This document shows, one piece after another, positions 43,850 through 53,234 of a DNA stretch of 64,000 bases. Under the pieces are notes generated by a model. That model was not told the origin of the DNA, did no database searches, and saw only the letters and a program-made list of their open reading frames with translations. Positions within the stretch are counted from its first letter, which is position 1. Each line of letters begins with the position of its first letter. The translations under genes were made by a program, and so were the position numbers. The stretch comes from Xenophilus sp. Marseille-Q4582 (lineage in GTDB: Bacteria; Pseudomonadota; Gammaproteobacteria; Burkholderiales; Burkholderiaceae_C): positions 806,001 through 870,000 of the forward strand of contig NZ_CAKAKO010000004.1 of NCBI RefSeq assembly GCF_916700565.1. Reading direction: 5' to 3'.

Positions 43850-44839
43850 TCATTCGTTCACGAGCACCAGCTTGCCCTTGACGCCGCGCGATCCCATGTG
43901 CGCATAGGCCGCCTTGAGTTCGGACATCGGCATGGTGCGGTCGATCACCGGCTTGATCTTGCCCTGGCCGTACCAGCGGGCCAATTCGGCCATCATCTGC
44001 GCATTGGCCTGGGGTTCGCGCTTAGCGAAATCGCCCCAGAAAACGCCCACCAGCGAGGCACCCTTGAGCAGCGGCAGGTTCAGCGGCAGCGCCGGGATCG
44101 GGCCCGAGGCAAAACCCACCACCAGATAACGGCCGCGCCAGGCGATCGATCGGAAGGCCGGCTCGGCGAATTCACCGCCCACCGGGTCGTAGATCACGTC
44201 CGGCCCCTTGCCGCCGGTGGCTTCCTTGATGGCGTCGCGCAAACCGCTGGCGGGGGTGTGCACGCCGTAATTGATGGTGAGGTCGGCACCCAGCGATTTG
44301 CACAGCGCGCATTTCTCGTCATTGGAGGCCGCGGCAATCACTCGGGCCCCCGCCGCCTTGGCAATCTGGATGGCGGCCGTGCCCACGCCGCCGGCAGCCC
44401 CCAGCACCAGCACCGTTTCACCCGCCTTCAATTGCGCGCGGTCGATGAGCGCATGCCACGAAGTGGCGTAGATCATGATGAATGCCGCGGCATCCACAGG
44501 GCCGAAACCGTCGGGCAACGGCATGCACAAGGCGGCCGGCGCCAGCGTGTGGGTGCCAAAGCCGCCCGTGCCCGACAGGCAGGCCACGTTCTGGCCCACT
44601 TTCAGGTGCGTGACACCTTCGCCCACGGCCTGCACCACGCCGGCATATTCCGAACCCGGCACGAAAGGCAGCGGCGGCTTGATCTGGTATTTGTTCTGGA
44701 CGATCAGGATGTCGGGGAAATTCAGGCTGGCGGCCTTGATCTGGACGAGAACCTGGCCCGGACCGGGCTGGGGCGTGGGCAATTCCTTCCAGGCCAGCGC
44801 GTCCACGCCAACGGGGTTCTCGCAAAGCCAAGCATGCAT
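43850..44839 (-). CDS. NADPH:quinone oxidoreductase-family (zinc-independent MDR) protein
   Basis: A 329-residue medium-chain dehydrogenase/reductase. It has the GroES-like start with FPDILIVQNKYQIKPPLPFVPGSEYAG, and a Rossmann NADPH motif VLVLGAAGGVGTAAIQIAKAAGA. No structural zinc cysteine cluster is present, which places it with quinone or enone reductases rather than alcohol dehydrogenases. It is divergent from surE. The ATG at 44839 is the family start; the longer open frame upstream overlaps the surE promoter region. Substrate not predictable. Confidence 0.9.
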   Translation of the reverse strand: MHAWLCENPVGVDALAWKELPTPQPGPGQVLVQIKAASLNFPDILIVQNKYQIKPPLPFVPGSEYAGVVQAVGEGVTHLKVGQNVACLSGTGGFGTHTLAPAALCMPLPDGFGPVDAAAFIMIYATSWHALIDRAQLKAGETVLVLGAAGGVGTAAIQIAKAAGARVIAAASNDEKCALCKSLGADLTINYGVHTPASGLRDAIKEATGGKGPDVIYDPVGGEFAEPAFRSIAWRGRYLVVGFASGPIPALPLNLPLLKGASLVGVFWGDFAKREPQANAQMMAELARWYGQGKIKPVIDRTMPMSELKAAYAHMGSRGVKGKLVLVNE

Positions 44840-44975
44840 AGGATCGTCTCTCGGTCGTTGATGCGGCGCATGATAGGGGGCCGCTGGCAGGCCTTCTTGT
44901 CTCTGGTGTGACGGGCTGCGCACGCACGCGCCCGCCCGGGCGCGGCCTGCCTGCGCACCTAGAATCCGGGAAGAC

Positions 44976-45746
44976 ATGAAGATCCTGATTTCCAACGACG
45001 ACGGCTACCAGGCACCCGGCATCGTGGCGCTGCACGACGCCCTGGCGCAACTGGAGGGCGTGCAGGTCGAAGTGGTCGCGCCCGAGCACAACAACAGCGC
45101 CAAATCGAACGCCCTGACGCTGTCCGCGCCGCTGTACGTGCATCGCGCCCACAACGGCTTCCGCTACGTGACGGGCACGCCCGCCGATTGCGTGCACATC
45201 GCGCTCAAGGGCCTGCTGGACTACCGGCCCGACCTCGTCGTCTCGGGCATCAACAACGGCGCCAACATGGGCGACGACACGATCTATTCCGGCACCGTGG
45301 GCGCGGCCATGGAGGCCTACCTCTTCGGCATTCCGGCGATCGCCTTCTCCCAGATCGAGAAGGGCTGGGCGCACGTGGAGGCGGCTGCGCAGGTCGCGCA
45401 GCGCCTGGTGCAGCGCATCCGGCGCGAGCAGATGCTGGGCGGGCCGGCCTGGCTGCTGAACGTGAACGTGCCGAACCGGCCGGTCGAGGAACTCAAGCCC
45501 ATCAAGGTGTGCCGCCTGGGCCGGCGGCACGCGGCCGAAAAGGTGATCACGCAGGACAGCCCGCGCGGCGAGACCATGTACTGGATCGCCGGCGCCGGCG
45601 GTGCCAAGGACAGCGGGGAGGGCACCGACTTCCATGCCACGGCCGAAGGGCATGTGGCGCTCACGCCGCTGCAGATCGACCTGACCGACCACGCGCGGCT
45701 GGGCGAGTGGCGCAGCGCGGTGGCGCGCCTGGACGCCGCCGCCTGA
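44976..45746 (+). CDS. surE: 5'/3'-nucleotidase SurE
   Basis: A 256-residue metal-dependent phosphatase that removes phosphate from nucleoside monophosphates and helps stationary-phase survival. The start [15 protein letters not shown] holds the metal-binding aspartates 8 and 9, [14 protein letters not shown] and [26 protein letters not shown] complete the active site. Followed at four bases by pcm and then nlpD, the conserved survival cluster of proteobacteria. Confidence 0.96.
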   Translation: MKILISNDDGYQAPGIVALHDALAQLEGVQVEVVAPEHNNSAKSNALTLSAPLYVHRAHNGFRYVTGTPADCVHIALKGLLDYRPDLVVSGINNGANMGDDTIYSGTVGAAMEAYLFGIPAIAFSQIEKGWAHVEAAAQVAQRLVQRIRREQMLGGPAWLLNVNVPNRPVEELKPIKVCRLGRRHAAEKVITQDSPRGETMYWIAGAGGAKDSGEGTDFHATAEGHVALTPLQIDLTDHARLGEWRSAVARLDAAA

Positions 45747-45749
45747 GCC

Positions 45750-46535
45750 ATGGCGCAAGCTCCCCGTCCTTCCTTTCCTGCCCGGCTGACCTCTTCGTCG
45801 CCGGTTTCCGCGCTCCAGCGCAACAAGCCGGCGGTGCCGGCGGTGCGCCCGCCCCCGGTGAGCAGCACGCCCGCGATGGCGTCGGCCGCCGTGCGCGCGC
45901 GCATGGTGCAGAAACTGGCCGCGCAGGGCATCGCCGATGCGCGTGTGCTGCAGGCGCTGGGCGCGGTCGAGCGCCACGCCTTCGTGGACAGCGCGCTGGT
46001 CAACCAGGCCTACGAGGACACCAGCCTGCCCATCGGGCTGGGCCAGACCATTTCCAAGCCCAGCGTGGTGGCGCGCATGGTCGAACTGCTGCTGGGCGCG
46101 CCCGCCCTGGCAGGCAAGCCGCAGGACCGCCTGGGCCGCGTGCTGGACATCGGCACCGGCTGCGGCTACCAGGCCGCGGTGCTGAGCCACGTGGCCACCG
46201 AGGTCTACAGCATCGAACGCCTGCGCGGGCTGCACGAGAAGGCGCGCGCCAATCTGCGTCCGTTCCGGCTGGCCACGGTGCATCTGATCCTCGGCGATGG
46301 CCGGCTGGGCTATGCCAAGGGCGCGCCGTACGCCGGCATCGTGGCGGCGGCCGGGGGCGAGGATGTGCCGGCCACCTGGGTCGAGCAACTGGCGGTGGGC
46401 GGGCGCATCGTAGCTCCGATGCAGTCTGCAAATGGCGGCCAAGCGCTTGTCGTCATTGATAAAAATGCCCGAGGGATCGAACGCCGAATGCTTGAGCCGG
46501 TGCACTTCGTCCCCCTAAAATCCGGCATTGCTTGA
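45750..46535 (+). CDS. pcm: Protein-L-isoaspartate O-methyltransferase
   Basis: A 261-residue enzyme that methylates isoaspartyl residues in aged proteins so they can be repaired. The family motifs are DTSLPIGLGQTISKPSVVARM (substrate site), VLDIGTGCGYQAAVLSHVATEV (SAM binding) and GDGRLGYAKGAPYAGIVAAAG. It is about 50 residues longer than E. coli Pcm because of a proline- and serine-rich N-terminal segment that is not part of the fold. That extension may reflect a start placed too early; a later ATG at 45876 would give a normal length. The gene sits between surE and nlpD. Confidence 0.93.
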   Translation: MAQAPRPSFPARLTSSSPVSALQRNKPAVPAVRPPPVSSTPAMASAAVRARMVQKLAAQGIADARVLQALGAVERHAFVDSALVNQAYEDTSLPIGLGQTISKPSVVARMVELLLGAPALAGKPQDRLGRVLDIGTGCGYQAAVLSHVATEVYSIERLRGLHEKARANLRPFRLATVHLILGDGRLGYAKGAPYAGIVAAAGGEDVPATWVEQLAVGGRIVAPMQSANGGQALVVIDKNARGIERRMLEPVHFVPLKSGIA

Positions 46536-46546
46536 AGGAAAGACAC

Positions 46547-47428
46547 ATGCAGGGTTTTGAGAAGCAGCGACGCGCCCCCCTGGGGCTTGCGGCGCTGCTG
46601 TTGTCCTTGGTCATCGCCGGCTGCGCGTCGAACACCACCAGCCCCGCGCCGGTGGAAGACCGCGGCACCATGGGCGGCGCCCCGGCCGCAGACGCCGGCA
46701 TGCCGGAGACGCCGCCGGTGAAGCCGCCCCCGGGCATCGAAAACCTCGGCAAACCCGGCTATTACGAAGTGCGCCCCGGCGACACGGTGCGCAAGATCGC
46801 GCGTGACACCAGCCAGCGCTGGCAAGACATCGTGCGCTGGAACAACCTCGAGGCCAATCCGGACCGCATCGAAGTGGGCCAGGTGTTGCGCGTGGTGCCG
46901 CCCGTCGCCACTGCCGCCGCACCTTCGCCGGCCCCGGCGCTGGCGCCGGCAGCCTCCGCCAGCGCGGCCCCGGCCGTGCCCGCCCCGGCCGAAGTGCCCA
47001 AGCCGCCGGCGCCCGTGACGACGGCTTCGGTCGCGCCGCCGGCCGCCGCCTCGGGCGACGAGAGCGTGGGCTGGATCTGGCCCGCGCAGGGCACGCTGCT
47101 CGCCGGCTTCGATGAGGCCAAGAACAAGGGCTACGACATCGGCGGCAAGGCCGGCGACCCCATCGTGGCCGCTGCGGACGGGCAGGTGGTCTACGCGGGC
47201 GCGGGCCTGCGCGGGTACGGCAACCTCATCATCCTCAAGCACAACAACACCTACCTGACGGCCTACGCCCACAACCAGACCCTGCTGGTCAAGGAAGACC
47301 AGCGCGTGCGCAAGGGCCAGAAGATCGCCGAGATGGGCAGCAGCGACGCCGACCGCGTGAAACTGCACTTCGAGATCCGGCGCCAGGGCAAGCCGGTCGA
47401 CCCGTCGCGCTACCTGCCGGCGCGCTGA
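46547..47428 (+). CDS. nlpD: NlpD-like lipoprotein with LysM and M23 domains
   Basis: A 293-residue lipoprotein. The signal peptide ends in the lipobox LVIAGCAS with the lipidated cysteine near residue 26. A LysM peptidoglycan-binding domain follows at about 70-120 ([21 protein letters not shown]), then an Ala-Pro-rich linker and a C-terminal M23 domain. The M23 core appears to lack the full zinc ligands ([23 protein letters not shown]), as in E. coli NlpD, which activates amidase AmiC instead of cutting peptidoglycan. An AAGGAA ribosome site sets the ATG at 46547 and overlaps the pcm stop. Confidence 0.93.
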   Translation: MQGFEKQRRAPLGLAALLLSLVIAGCASNTTSPAPVEDRGTMGGAPAADAGMPETPPVKPPPGIENLGKPGYYEVRPGDTVRKIARDTSQRWQDIVRWNNLEANPDRIEVGQVLRVVPPVATAAAPSPAPALAPAASASAAPAVPAPAEVPKPPAPVTTASVAPPAAASGDESVGWIWPAQGTLLAGFDEAKNKGYDIGGKAGDPIVAAADGQVVYAGAGLRGYGNLIILKHNNTYLTAYAHNQTLLVKEDQRVRKGQKIAEMGSSDADRVKLHFEIRRQGKPVDPSRYLPAR

Positions 47429-47458
47429 GCGCGGCCGCGCCGCTTTGCCCCACGCCAG

Positions 47459-47488
47459 AGCCCGCCTTCGAGGCGGGCTTTGCTTTTT
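47459..47488 (+). terminator. Terminator of the surE-pcm-nlpD operon
   Basis: An eight-base stem (AGCCCGCC / GGCGGGCT) with a five-base loop and a TTTGCTTTTT tail lies about 30 bases after the nlpD stop. Confidence 0.85.
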
Positions 47489-47532
47489 CACCCGCTCCCG
47501 CTGCCTGGGCGCAGGCGCACGAGAATCCAGCC

Positions 47533-48999
47533 ATGACGACAGAGACCCCCCACGAGCACACGGCGCAGAAGAACGCGCAGGAAGGCGCCGCGCCGCCGCC
47601 CAACCCCTGGCTGCGGATCGAGTCCATGGACCTGGACGCCCAGGGCGTGGGCCATCGCGAGGACGGCAAGGTCGTTTTCGTCGAAGGCGCGCTGCCCTTC
47701 GAGGAGGTGCGCGTCAACGTCCATCGCAAGAAGAACAACTGGGAGCAAGGCAGCCTGCTGGCCGTGCGCCGCGAATCCTCGCAGCGCGTGCAGCCGCGCT
47801 GCCCGCATTTCGGCCTGCATGCCGGCGCCTGCGGCGGCTGCAAGATGCAGCATCTGGATGCGGCCGCGCAGGTGGCCGTCAAGCAGCGCGCGCTGGAAGA
47901 CAACCTGTGGCACCTGGGCAAGGTGAAGGCCGAAACCGTGCTGCGCCCGCTCGAGGGCCCGGCCTGGCACTACCGCTACCGCGCACGGCTGTCGGTGCGC
48001 TACGTGCTCAAGAAGGGCACGACGCTGATCGGCTTTCACGAGCGCAAGAGCCGTTACGTGGCCGACATGTCGGTGTGCCCGGTGCTGCCCGCGCGCGTGA
48101 GCGCGATGCTGGTGCCCCTGCGCGCGCTGATCGACAGCCTGGACGCGCGCGAGCAGTGCCCGCAGATCGAAATGGCCTGCGGCGACGCGCCGGGCGAGGC
48201 GAAGCTGGGCGTGATCGCGCTGGTGCTGCGCCACCTGGTGCCGCTGGGCGAGGCCGACCGCGAGCGCCTGCGCGCCTTTGCGCGCGAGCATGAAGGCGTG
48301 CAGTGGTGGCTGCAGCCCAAGGGGCCGGACACCGTGCACCGGATGGACGAGGATGGCGCGCCGCAGCTGGCCTACGAGTTGCCCGATTTCGGCGTGCGCA
48401 TGCCCTTCCGGCCGACCGACTTCACGCAGGTCAACCCGCACATCAACCGCGTGCTGGTGTCGCGCGCGCTGCGCCTGCTGGACGTGCAGCCCGGCGAGCG
48501 CGTGATCGACTGGTTCTGCGGCCTGGGCAACTTCACGCTGCCGCTGGCCACGCAGGCGCGCGAGGTGCTCGGCATCGAGGGCAGCGACACGCTGGTGCAG
48601 CGCGCCCTGCAGAACCTGGAGGCGAATCGCCAGGCCTGCGGCGGCAAGCGCTGGGCCGAGACGCGGTTCGTGGCGCGCAACCTGTTCGAGATGACGCCCG
48701 AGATGCTGGCCGCCGATGGCGTGGCGCAGCGCTGGCTGGTCGATCCGCCGCGCGAAGGCGCCTTTGCGCTGTCGAAGGCGCTGGCCGACCTGCACCAGCA
48801 GCCCGCACTGCGCCCGGCCGGCTGGGTGCCGCCGCAGCGCATCGTCTACGTGAGCTGCAACCCCGCGACGCTGGCGCGCGATGCCGGCCTGCTCGTGCAC
48901 CAGGCCGGCTACCGCTGCACGCATGCGGGCGTGGTCAACATGTTCCCGCACACGGCGCATGTCGAGTCGATGGCGGTGTTCGAACTGACCGCGGATTGA
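47533..48999 (+). CDS. rlmD: 23S rRNA (uracil-1939-C5)-methyltransferase
   Basis: A 488-residue SAM-dependent RNA methyltransferase. It has an N-terminal TRAM domain, a [4Fe-4S] cysteine set ([18 protein letters not shown] and a later cysteine), the SAM motif [16 protein letters not shown] and the catalytic cysteine segment [14 protein letters not shown]. These match RlmD (RumA) rather than TrmA. It lies alone between terminators, with an ATG at 47533. Confidence 0.94.
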   Translation: MTTETPHEHTAQKNAQEGAAPPPNPWLRIESMDLDAQGVGHREDGKVVFVEGALPFEEVRVNVHRKKNNWEQGSLLAVRRESSQRVQPRCPHFGLHAGACGGCKMQHLDAAAQVAVKQRALEDNLWHLGKVKAETVLRPLEGPAWHYRYRARLSVRYVLKKGTTLIGFHERKSRYVADMSVCPVLPARVSAMLVPLRALIDSLDAREQCPQIEMACGDAPGEAKLGVIALVLRHLVPLGEADRERLRAFAREHEGVQWWLQPKGPDTVHRMDEDGAPQLAYELPDFGVRMPFRPTDFTQVNPHINRVLVSRALRLLDVQPGERVIDWFCGLGNFTLPLATQAREVLGIEGSDTLVQRALQNLEANRQACGGKRWAETRFVARNLFEMTPEMLAADGVAQRWLVDPPREGAFALSKALADLHQQPALRPAGWVPPQRIVYVSCNPATLARDAGLLVHQAGYRCTHAGVVNMFPHTAHVESMAVFELTAD

Positions 49000-49034
49000 G
49001 GGCAAGAGGGCGCGGTTTGCGCGCCTCGATCCAG

Positions 49035-49069
49035 AACGACAAAGGGGCTCGCAGGCCCCTTTGTCGTTT
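49035..49069. terminator. Bidirectional terminator between rlmD and the BAX-inhibitor gene
   Basis: A perfect 14-base stem (AACGACAAAGGGGC / GCCCCTTTGTCGTT) with a six-base loop lies between two convergent genes. It is one of the strongest hairpins in the window. Confidence 0.85.
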
Positions 49070-49086
49070 CAGCGATGCACCGAAAA

Positions 49087-49788
49087 TCAGTCGCGCTCTC
49101 CGCCGAAGATGCCCAGCAGGGCCAGCAGGCTCTGGAACACGTTGTAGATGTCCAGGTACAGGGCCAGGGTGGCGCTGATGTAGTTGGTCTCGCCGCCGTC
49201 CAGGATCTGCTTGATGTCGTACAGCATGTAGGCGGAGAAGATGCCGATGGCGGCCACCGAGATCGCCAGCATGCCGGCCGTCGAGCCCACGAAGACGTTG
49301 ATGATGGCGCCGAAGAAGAGCACCAGCACGCCCACGAACAGGAACTTGCCCATGCCCGACAGGTCGCGCTTGATCACCGTGGCCAGCGAGGCCATGACGA
49401 AGAAGACCGCGGCCGTGCCGCCGAAAGCCGTCATGACCAGCTCGGAGCCGTTCCTGAACCCCAGCACCATGGCGATGATGCGCGAGAGCATCAGGCCCAT
49501 GAAGAAGGTGAAGGCCAGCAGCACCGGCACGCCGGCCGCCGAGTCCTTGGTCTTGTTGATCGCGAACATGAAGGCGAAGGCGCCGCCCAGGAACACGACC
49601 AGGCCCAGGCCGCCGCTCAGCGAGCGCGTGATGCCGGTGGCCACGCCGATCCAGGCGCCCAGCACCGTGGGAATCATGCTCAGGGCCAGCAGCCAGTAGG
49701 TGTTGCGCAGGACGCGATGGCGTTCTGCCTGGGTCAACGTCTGGCCGTAACCGGCCGGCGTGTCGAAGGTGGTGACGCGATCGTTCAT
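49087..49788 (-). CDS. BAX inhibitor-1 (YccA/TMBIM) family membrane protein
   Basis: A 233-residue protein with seven predicted membrane helices. Family segments are VLRNTYWLLALSMIPTVLGAW, FMGLMLSRIIAMVLGF and the C-terminal DIKQILDGGETNYISATLALYLDIYNVFQSLL, which carries the conserved aspartates thought to act as a pH gate. E. coli YccA protects SecY from FtsH. The ATG at 49788 is chosen as the usual start. It is divergent from the GlcG-like gene, 206 bases away; that interval has no gene and no clear regulatory motif. Confidence 0.92.
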   Translation of the reverse strand: MNDRVTTFDTPAGYGQTLTQAERHRVLRNTYWLLALSMIPTVLGAWIGVATGITRSLSGGLGLVVFLGGAFAFMFAINKTKDSAAGVPVLLAFTFFMGLMLSRIIAMVLGFRNGSELVMTAFGGTAAVFFVMASLATVIKRDLSGMGKFLFVGVLVLFFGAIINVFVGSTAGMLAISVAAIGIFSAYMLYDIKQILDGGETNYISATLALYLDIYNVFQSLLALLGIFGGERD

Positions 49789-49994
49789 GATCCAAAGCTC
49801 CTTGAGTGCTGCGTGAATGCAGTTGACGGGATTGTAGAAGCGCGTCAAGTGCGCACGGGCGCAATTCCTAAAGTGCGAAGTCCCTTTCGGCGCCGGCCTT
49901 CCTGCTTTTGCGCCGGCCGGGGTGAATACAGCTTGAACCGAAACAAGTGGCGCCCGCGCGCTATCCTTGTGCGCTTTGCAACCTGGGCGAGCCC

Positions 49995-50402
49995 ATGAAA
50001 ACGAAGCATTACCTCGAACTCGACGACGTCAAGAAAATCGCCGCTGCCGCGGAAGCCGAGGCCCTGAAGAACCAATGGGCCGTGAGCATCGCGATCACCG
50101 ACGACGCAGGCCACCTGCTGTGGTTCCAGCGCCTGGACGGCGCGCCGGCCATTTCCTCGCACATCGCACCGGCCAAGGCGCACACCGCGGCGGTCGGCCG
50201 CCGCGAAACCAAGGGCTACGAGGACGTCATCAATGGCGGCCGGACGGCTTTCCTGACGGCGCCGCTGGTCAAGGGCATGCTCGAGGGTGGCGTGCCGATC
50301 GTCAAGGACGGCGCAGTGATCGGCGCCGTGGGCGTGAGCGGCGTGAAGTCGAACGAAGACGCGCAGATCGCCAAGGCGGGCATTGCGGCCCTGGGCCTGT
50401 AA
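49995..50402 (+). CDS. GlcG/HbpS family protein
   Basis: A 135-residue protein of the GlcG/HbpS (DUF336) family. It carries the usual YLELDDVKKIAAAAEAEAL start and the end segment GGVPIVKDGAVIGAVGVSGVKSNED that forms the conserved core. Some members bind haem or cobalamin-related molecules; GlcG is found with glycolate oxidase genes, but none are visible here. No signal peptide is present. The gene is monocistronic, with a strong terminator. Function unknown. Confidence 0.85.
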   Translation: MKTKHYLELDDVKKIAAAAEAEALKNQWAVSIAITDDAGHLLWFQRLDGAPAISSHIAPAKAHTAAVGRRETKGYEDVINGGRTAFLTAPLVKGMLEGGVPIVKDGAVIGAVGVSGVKSNEDAQIAKAGIAALGL

Positions 50403-50424
50403 GCGGCTTTCGGCGCCCCCAAGC

Positions 50425-50457
50425 GGCCTGCTGCGCGAAGTGCGGCAGGCCTTTTTT
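50425..50457 (+). terminator. Terminator after the GlcG-like gene
   Basis: A ten-base stem with one wobble pair (GGCCTGCTGC / GCGGCAGGCC) and a TTTTTT tail, 22 bases after the stop. Confidence 0.85.
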
Positions 50458-50482
50458 CATTCTGGCGGGCGGGGCGCGCCCC

Positions 50483-50512
50483 AAACAAAACAGCCGGCCC
50501 TGGGGCCGGCTG
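50483..50512 (-). terminator. Minus-strand terminator after hemP
   Basis: The stem CAGCCGGCCC / GGGCCGGCTG is followed on the minus strand by TTTTGTTT. It ends the hemP transcript about 155 bases after the hemP stop. The stretch 50513-50666 between them holds a small hairpin (GGAGAG-GTG-CTCTCC near 50590) and no supported gene. Confidence 0.75.
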
Positions 50513-50666
50513 CATGCAGGAGAGGGTTCAGCGTGGAAAAAAGGGCTTGGCTGGGGCAGAAGCGTTGGCTAGCCAAAAACGACCCTTGGAGAGGTGCTCT
50601 CCTCGAGTCGCCCCACGATGAAACTTGCAAGGTTCGTGAAAGGCGCTGATCCGGAGGAATTTGGAG

Positions 50667-50876
50667 TTATTTGGTCAGGATCAGTTTGCCGAGTTTGGTG
50701 GCCTGGAGGCGATAGAGCGATCCGTTGTGCAGGATCCCGATCGTCTTCTGGCCCTGGAGCAGTTCGGTGCTTTGGACCAGATGCGCCGGCTGGGCAGCGG
50801 GGCTGGCGGTGCCGCCACCGCCCTGGTCCAGCGAGGGGTGGCTCAGGACTTGGAAGGCATTGGGCATCGCTTGCAT
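50667..50876 (-). CDS. hemP: Hemin uptake protein HemP
   Basis: A 69-residue protein. The C-terminal half, STELLQGQKTIGILHNGSL followed by YRLQATKLGKLILTK, is the HemP signature; the N-terminal half is a low-complexity region. HemP/HmuP proteins are small, conserved in haem uptake loci, and needed for expression of the haem receptor in some species. An AAGGAA ribosome site precedes the ATG at 50876, and a Fur-like site lies 27 bases further upstream. It is placed at the downstream end of the tonB-exbBD block; no haem receptor gene is present in the window. Confidence 0.88.
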   Translation of the reverse strand: MQAMPNAFQVLSHPSLDQGGGGTASPAAQPAHLVQSTELLQGQKTIGILHNGSLYRLQATKLGKLILTK

Positions 50877-50902
50877 CGGTAGGTTCCTTTCGAAATCGAT
50901 GA

Positions 50903-50921
50903 GCGAATGATAATGATTCGC
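50903..50921. promoter_or_regulatory. Fur box upstream of hemP
   Basis: GCGAATGATAATGATTCGC is a near-perfect dyad containing the Fur core AATGATAATGATT (minus-strand reading AATCATTATCATT). It lies between exbD and hemP, so hemP probably has its own iron-regulated promoter. Confidence 0.82.
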
Positions 50922-50979
50922 AACACCAAGTCAATCGCCGCGATGAAGTTTTTTTCTATCACCGCGGCGCCGGCGGCCG

Positions 50980-51399
50980 CTAGGGGGTATCCGGTTCGGT
51001 GATGAACCCGATCTTTCGCACGCCGGCCGATTGCGCGGCGGCCATGGCCTGGGCCACGCGCTCGTAGCGCACCGCCTTGTCGCCGCGGATGTGCAGCTCG
51101 GGCTGCGGCTCCTTGGCCGCCTCGGCCTGCAGCAGGGCGGGCAGTTGCGCGTCCTCGATCTTCTCGTTGTTCCACCAGTAGCTGCCGTCGGCCGCCACGC
51201 TGAACTGGATGGTCTGCGGCGGCGTCTGTTCCTGCTCGTTGGTGGCGCGCGGCAGGTCGATGTTCACGGCGTGCTTCATCACCGGAATGGTGATGATGAA
51301 CACGATCAGCAGCACCAGCATCACGTCGATCAGCGGGATCATGTTGATCTCGCTCATCACGTCATCGCCGCCCTCGTTGCCCATGGATCCGAAAGCCAT
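50980..51399 (-). CDS. exbD: Biopolymer transport protein ExbD
   Basis: A 139-residue inner-membrane protein with one N-terminal helix (MIPLIDVMLVLLIVFIIT) holding the essential aspartate in PLIDVM that carries protons, and a periplasmic domain ending KIGFITEP. With ExbB it uses the proton gradient to energise TonB. It starts five bases after the exbB stop, so they are translated together. Normal family length. Confidence 0.95.
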   Translation of the reverse strand: MAFGSMGNEGGDDVMSEINMIPLIDVMLVLLIVFIITIPVMKHAVNIDLPRATNEQEQTPPQTIQFSVAADGSYWWNNEKIEDAQLPALLQAEAAKEPQPELHIRGDKAVRYERVAQAMAAAQSAGVRKIGFITEPDTP

Positions 51400-51403
51400 G
51401 GCT

Positions 51404-52117
<714 letters not shown>

Positions 52118-52141
52118 AAATACTCCAGCAAAGAAATCGGA

Positions 52142-52848
52142 TCAGTTCAGGACGAAATTGAAGGGCGCACGCAGGCGGTAGACCGTCTGGGCGTTGCCGC
52201 CCAGGCGAAAGGGCGTGACCTGCGAGCCCAGCGCGGCGGTGCGCGCGGCCTGGTCCAGGCGGTCGTAGCCGCTGGACTTGGAGATCTCGGCGCGCTTGGG
52301 CATGCCCTGCGCGTCGTAGTACACGTCGATGATGACCGTGCCGGTCTCGCCCAGGCGGCGGCTCATGGCGGGGTAGACGATGCGCGGCTCGCGCACGTAC
52401 TGGGTCTGGCCCTGCGTGACCTCGATCAGGGCCGGCGCGGGCGGTGCCGGGGGCGCGGGCGGTGGGGCCGGTGGGGCGGGGGCGCGGGCGGTGTTTCCAC
52501 CACGACCGGCGGGGCGGGCGGCGGCGGCTCCACCTGCCCCACGGGCGCATTGGGCGCCGGGTGGGCACGGGCTCGCGGATGGCGCGCGGCTTGGGCGGGG
52601 GCTTGACCACTTCCTTCTTGGGGGCGGGGCGGCGGCGCCGGGGAGGGGCGGCGGGGCGCCGGCTTGGGCGGCGCGATGATCTGCGCCATGATCTCCACCG
52701 GGATCACGGTTTCGGCCGCGCGGCGGATCAGGCCGGACTGCAGGGCCCACAGCGCGGCCACGTGAAAGAGGATGACGCCGCCAGCGATGACGGTCGTGCG
52801 CGACAGGCCCAGCGGGCCGCTGGGGGGGGAGGAGAAGCGGCTAGACAC
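52142..52848 (-). pseudogene. tonB: tonB, disrupted by apparent frameshifts in the proline-rich linker
   Basis: The reading frame of TonB is spread over all three minus frames. The start (GTG at 52848) gives the cytoplasmic start and membrane helix TTVIAGGVILFHVAALWALQ and the beginning of the Pro-rich linker (IIAPPKPAP). The next block, VVKPPPKPRAIREPVPT, is in a second frame; APNAPVGQVEPPPPAPPVVV is back in the first; and the C-terminal TonB domain from APALIEVTQGQ through REPRIVYPAMSRRLGETG to YRLRAPFNFVLN is in a third. The breaks map near 52620-52624 (one base extra), 52559-52561 (one missing) and 52478-52482 (one missing), all in G/C runs. Each block is otherwise well conserved, so this is either very recent decay or sequencing error. 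Confidence 0.85.
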
Positions 52849-52920
52849 GTTCCACCAAAGTCATGCCGGGGCGCAGCTGGCACGCGCCGGCGTTGCAGCA
52901 AGCCGCTGAGGGTTGCTCAG

Positions 52921-52995
52921 TTACTTACGAAAAATCCACCATGCAGAACCTGCGACCAGGATCAGGCTGCCGGCAACTGCCGAGATGATCTCCAT
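52921..52995 (-). CDS. Candidate 24-residue single-pass membrane microprotein overlapping bfd
   Basis: ATG at 52995 opens a 24-codon frame ending in TAA. The peptide is a single helix (IISAVAGSLILVAGSAWWIF) with a short positive C-terminal end (RK). A good ribosome site GGAGAG lies six bases before the ATG, inside the bfd coding end, and the frame overlaps the last 34 bases of bfd. It sits between bfd and tonB in the iron block. Function unknown. The clear helix and ribosome site argue for a real gene, but the short length keeps confidence moderate. Confidence 0.5.
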   Translation of the reverse strand: MEIISAVAGSLILVAGSAWWIFRK

Positions 52996-53234
52996 GCGTT
53001 GCTCTCCGTGATGGCATTGGCAAGCTGGATCGTCCGGGAATCATGTTCGCGGTGAAGGGCCGCGACCGGGTTCGATGCACTGCATTGGGCCACCACGTCG
53101 CGCGCGCAGCTTTCGCAGCGGCCACACTGGGTGGCCACGCCGAGTTCGAGTTGAACTTCGTCGAAAGTCATGCCCGCGCGCGCATGCCGTGCGATTTCGC
53201 GATCAGAGACCCGGCGGCAGACGCAAACGATCAT
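52962..53234 (-). CDS. bfd: Bacterioferritin-associated ferredoxin
   Basis: A 90-residue [2Fe-2S] protein. It begins MIVCVCRRVSDREI and has the second pair of ligands in LGVATQCGRCESCARDVV, giving the C-x-C and C-x2-C motif of Bfd. Bfd reduces stored iron in bacterioferritin so that it can leave the shell during iron starvation. Its C-terminal 25 residues exceed the usual length. The ATG at 53234 is the family start. It leads the minus-strand iron block and has a promoter with a Fur-like palindrome. Confidence 0.92.
   Translation of the reverse strand: MIVCVCRRVSDREIARHARAGMTFDEVQLELGVATQCGRCESCARDVVAQCSASNPVAALHREHDSRTIQLANAITESNAWRSSRQLPAA

Noticed and set aside
50569-50666. Extra gene between hemP and its terminator
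   Set aside because: Frames there are short, lack ribosome sites and show no family features; only a small hairpin is visible.
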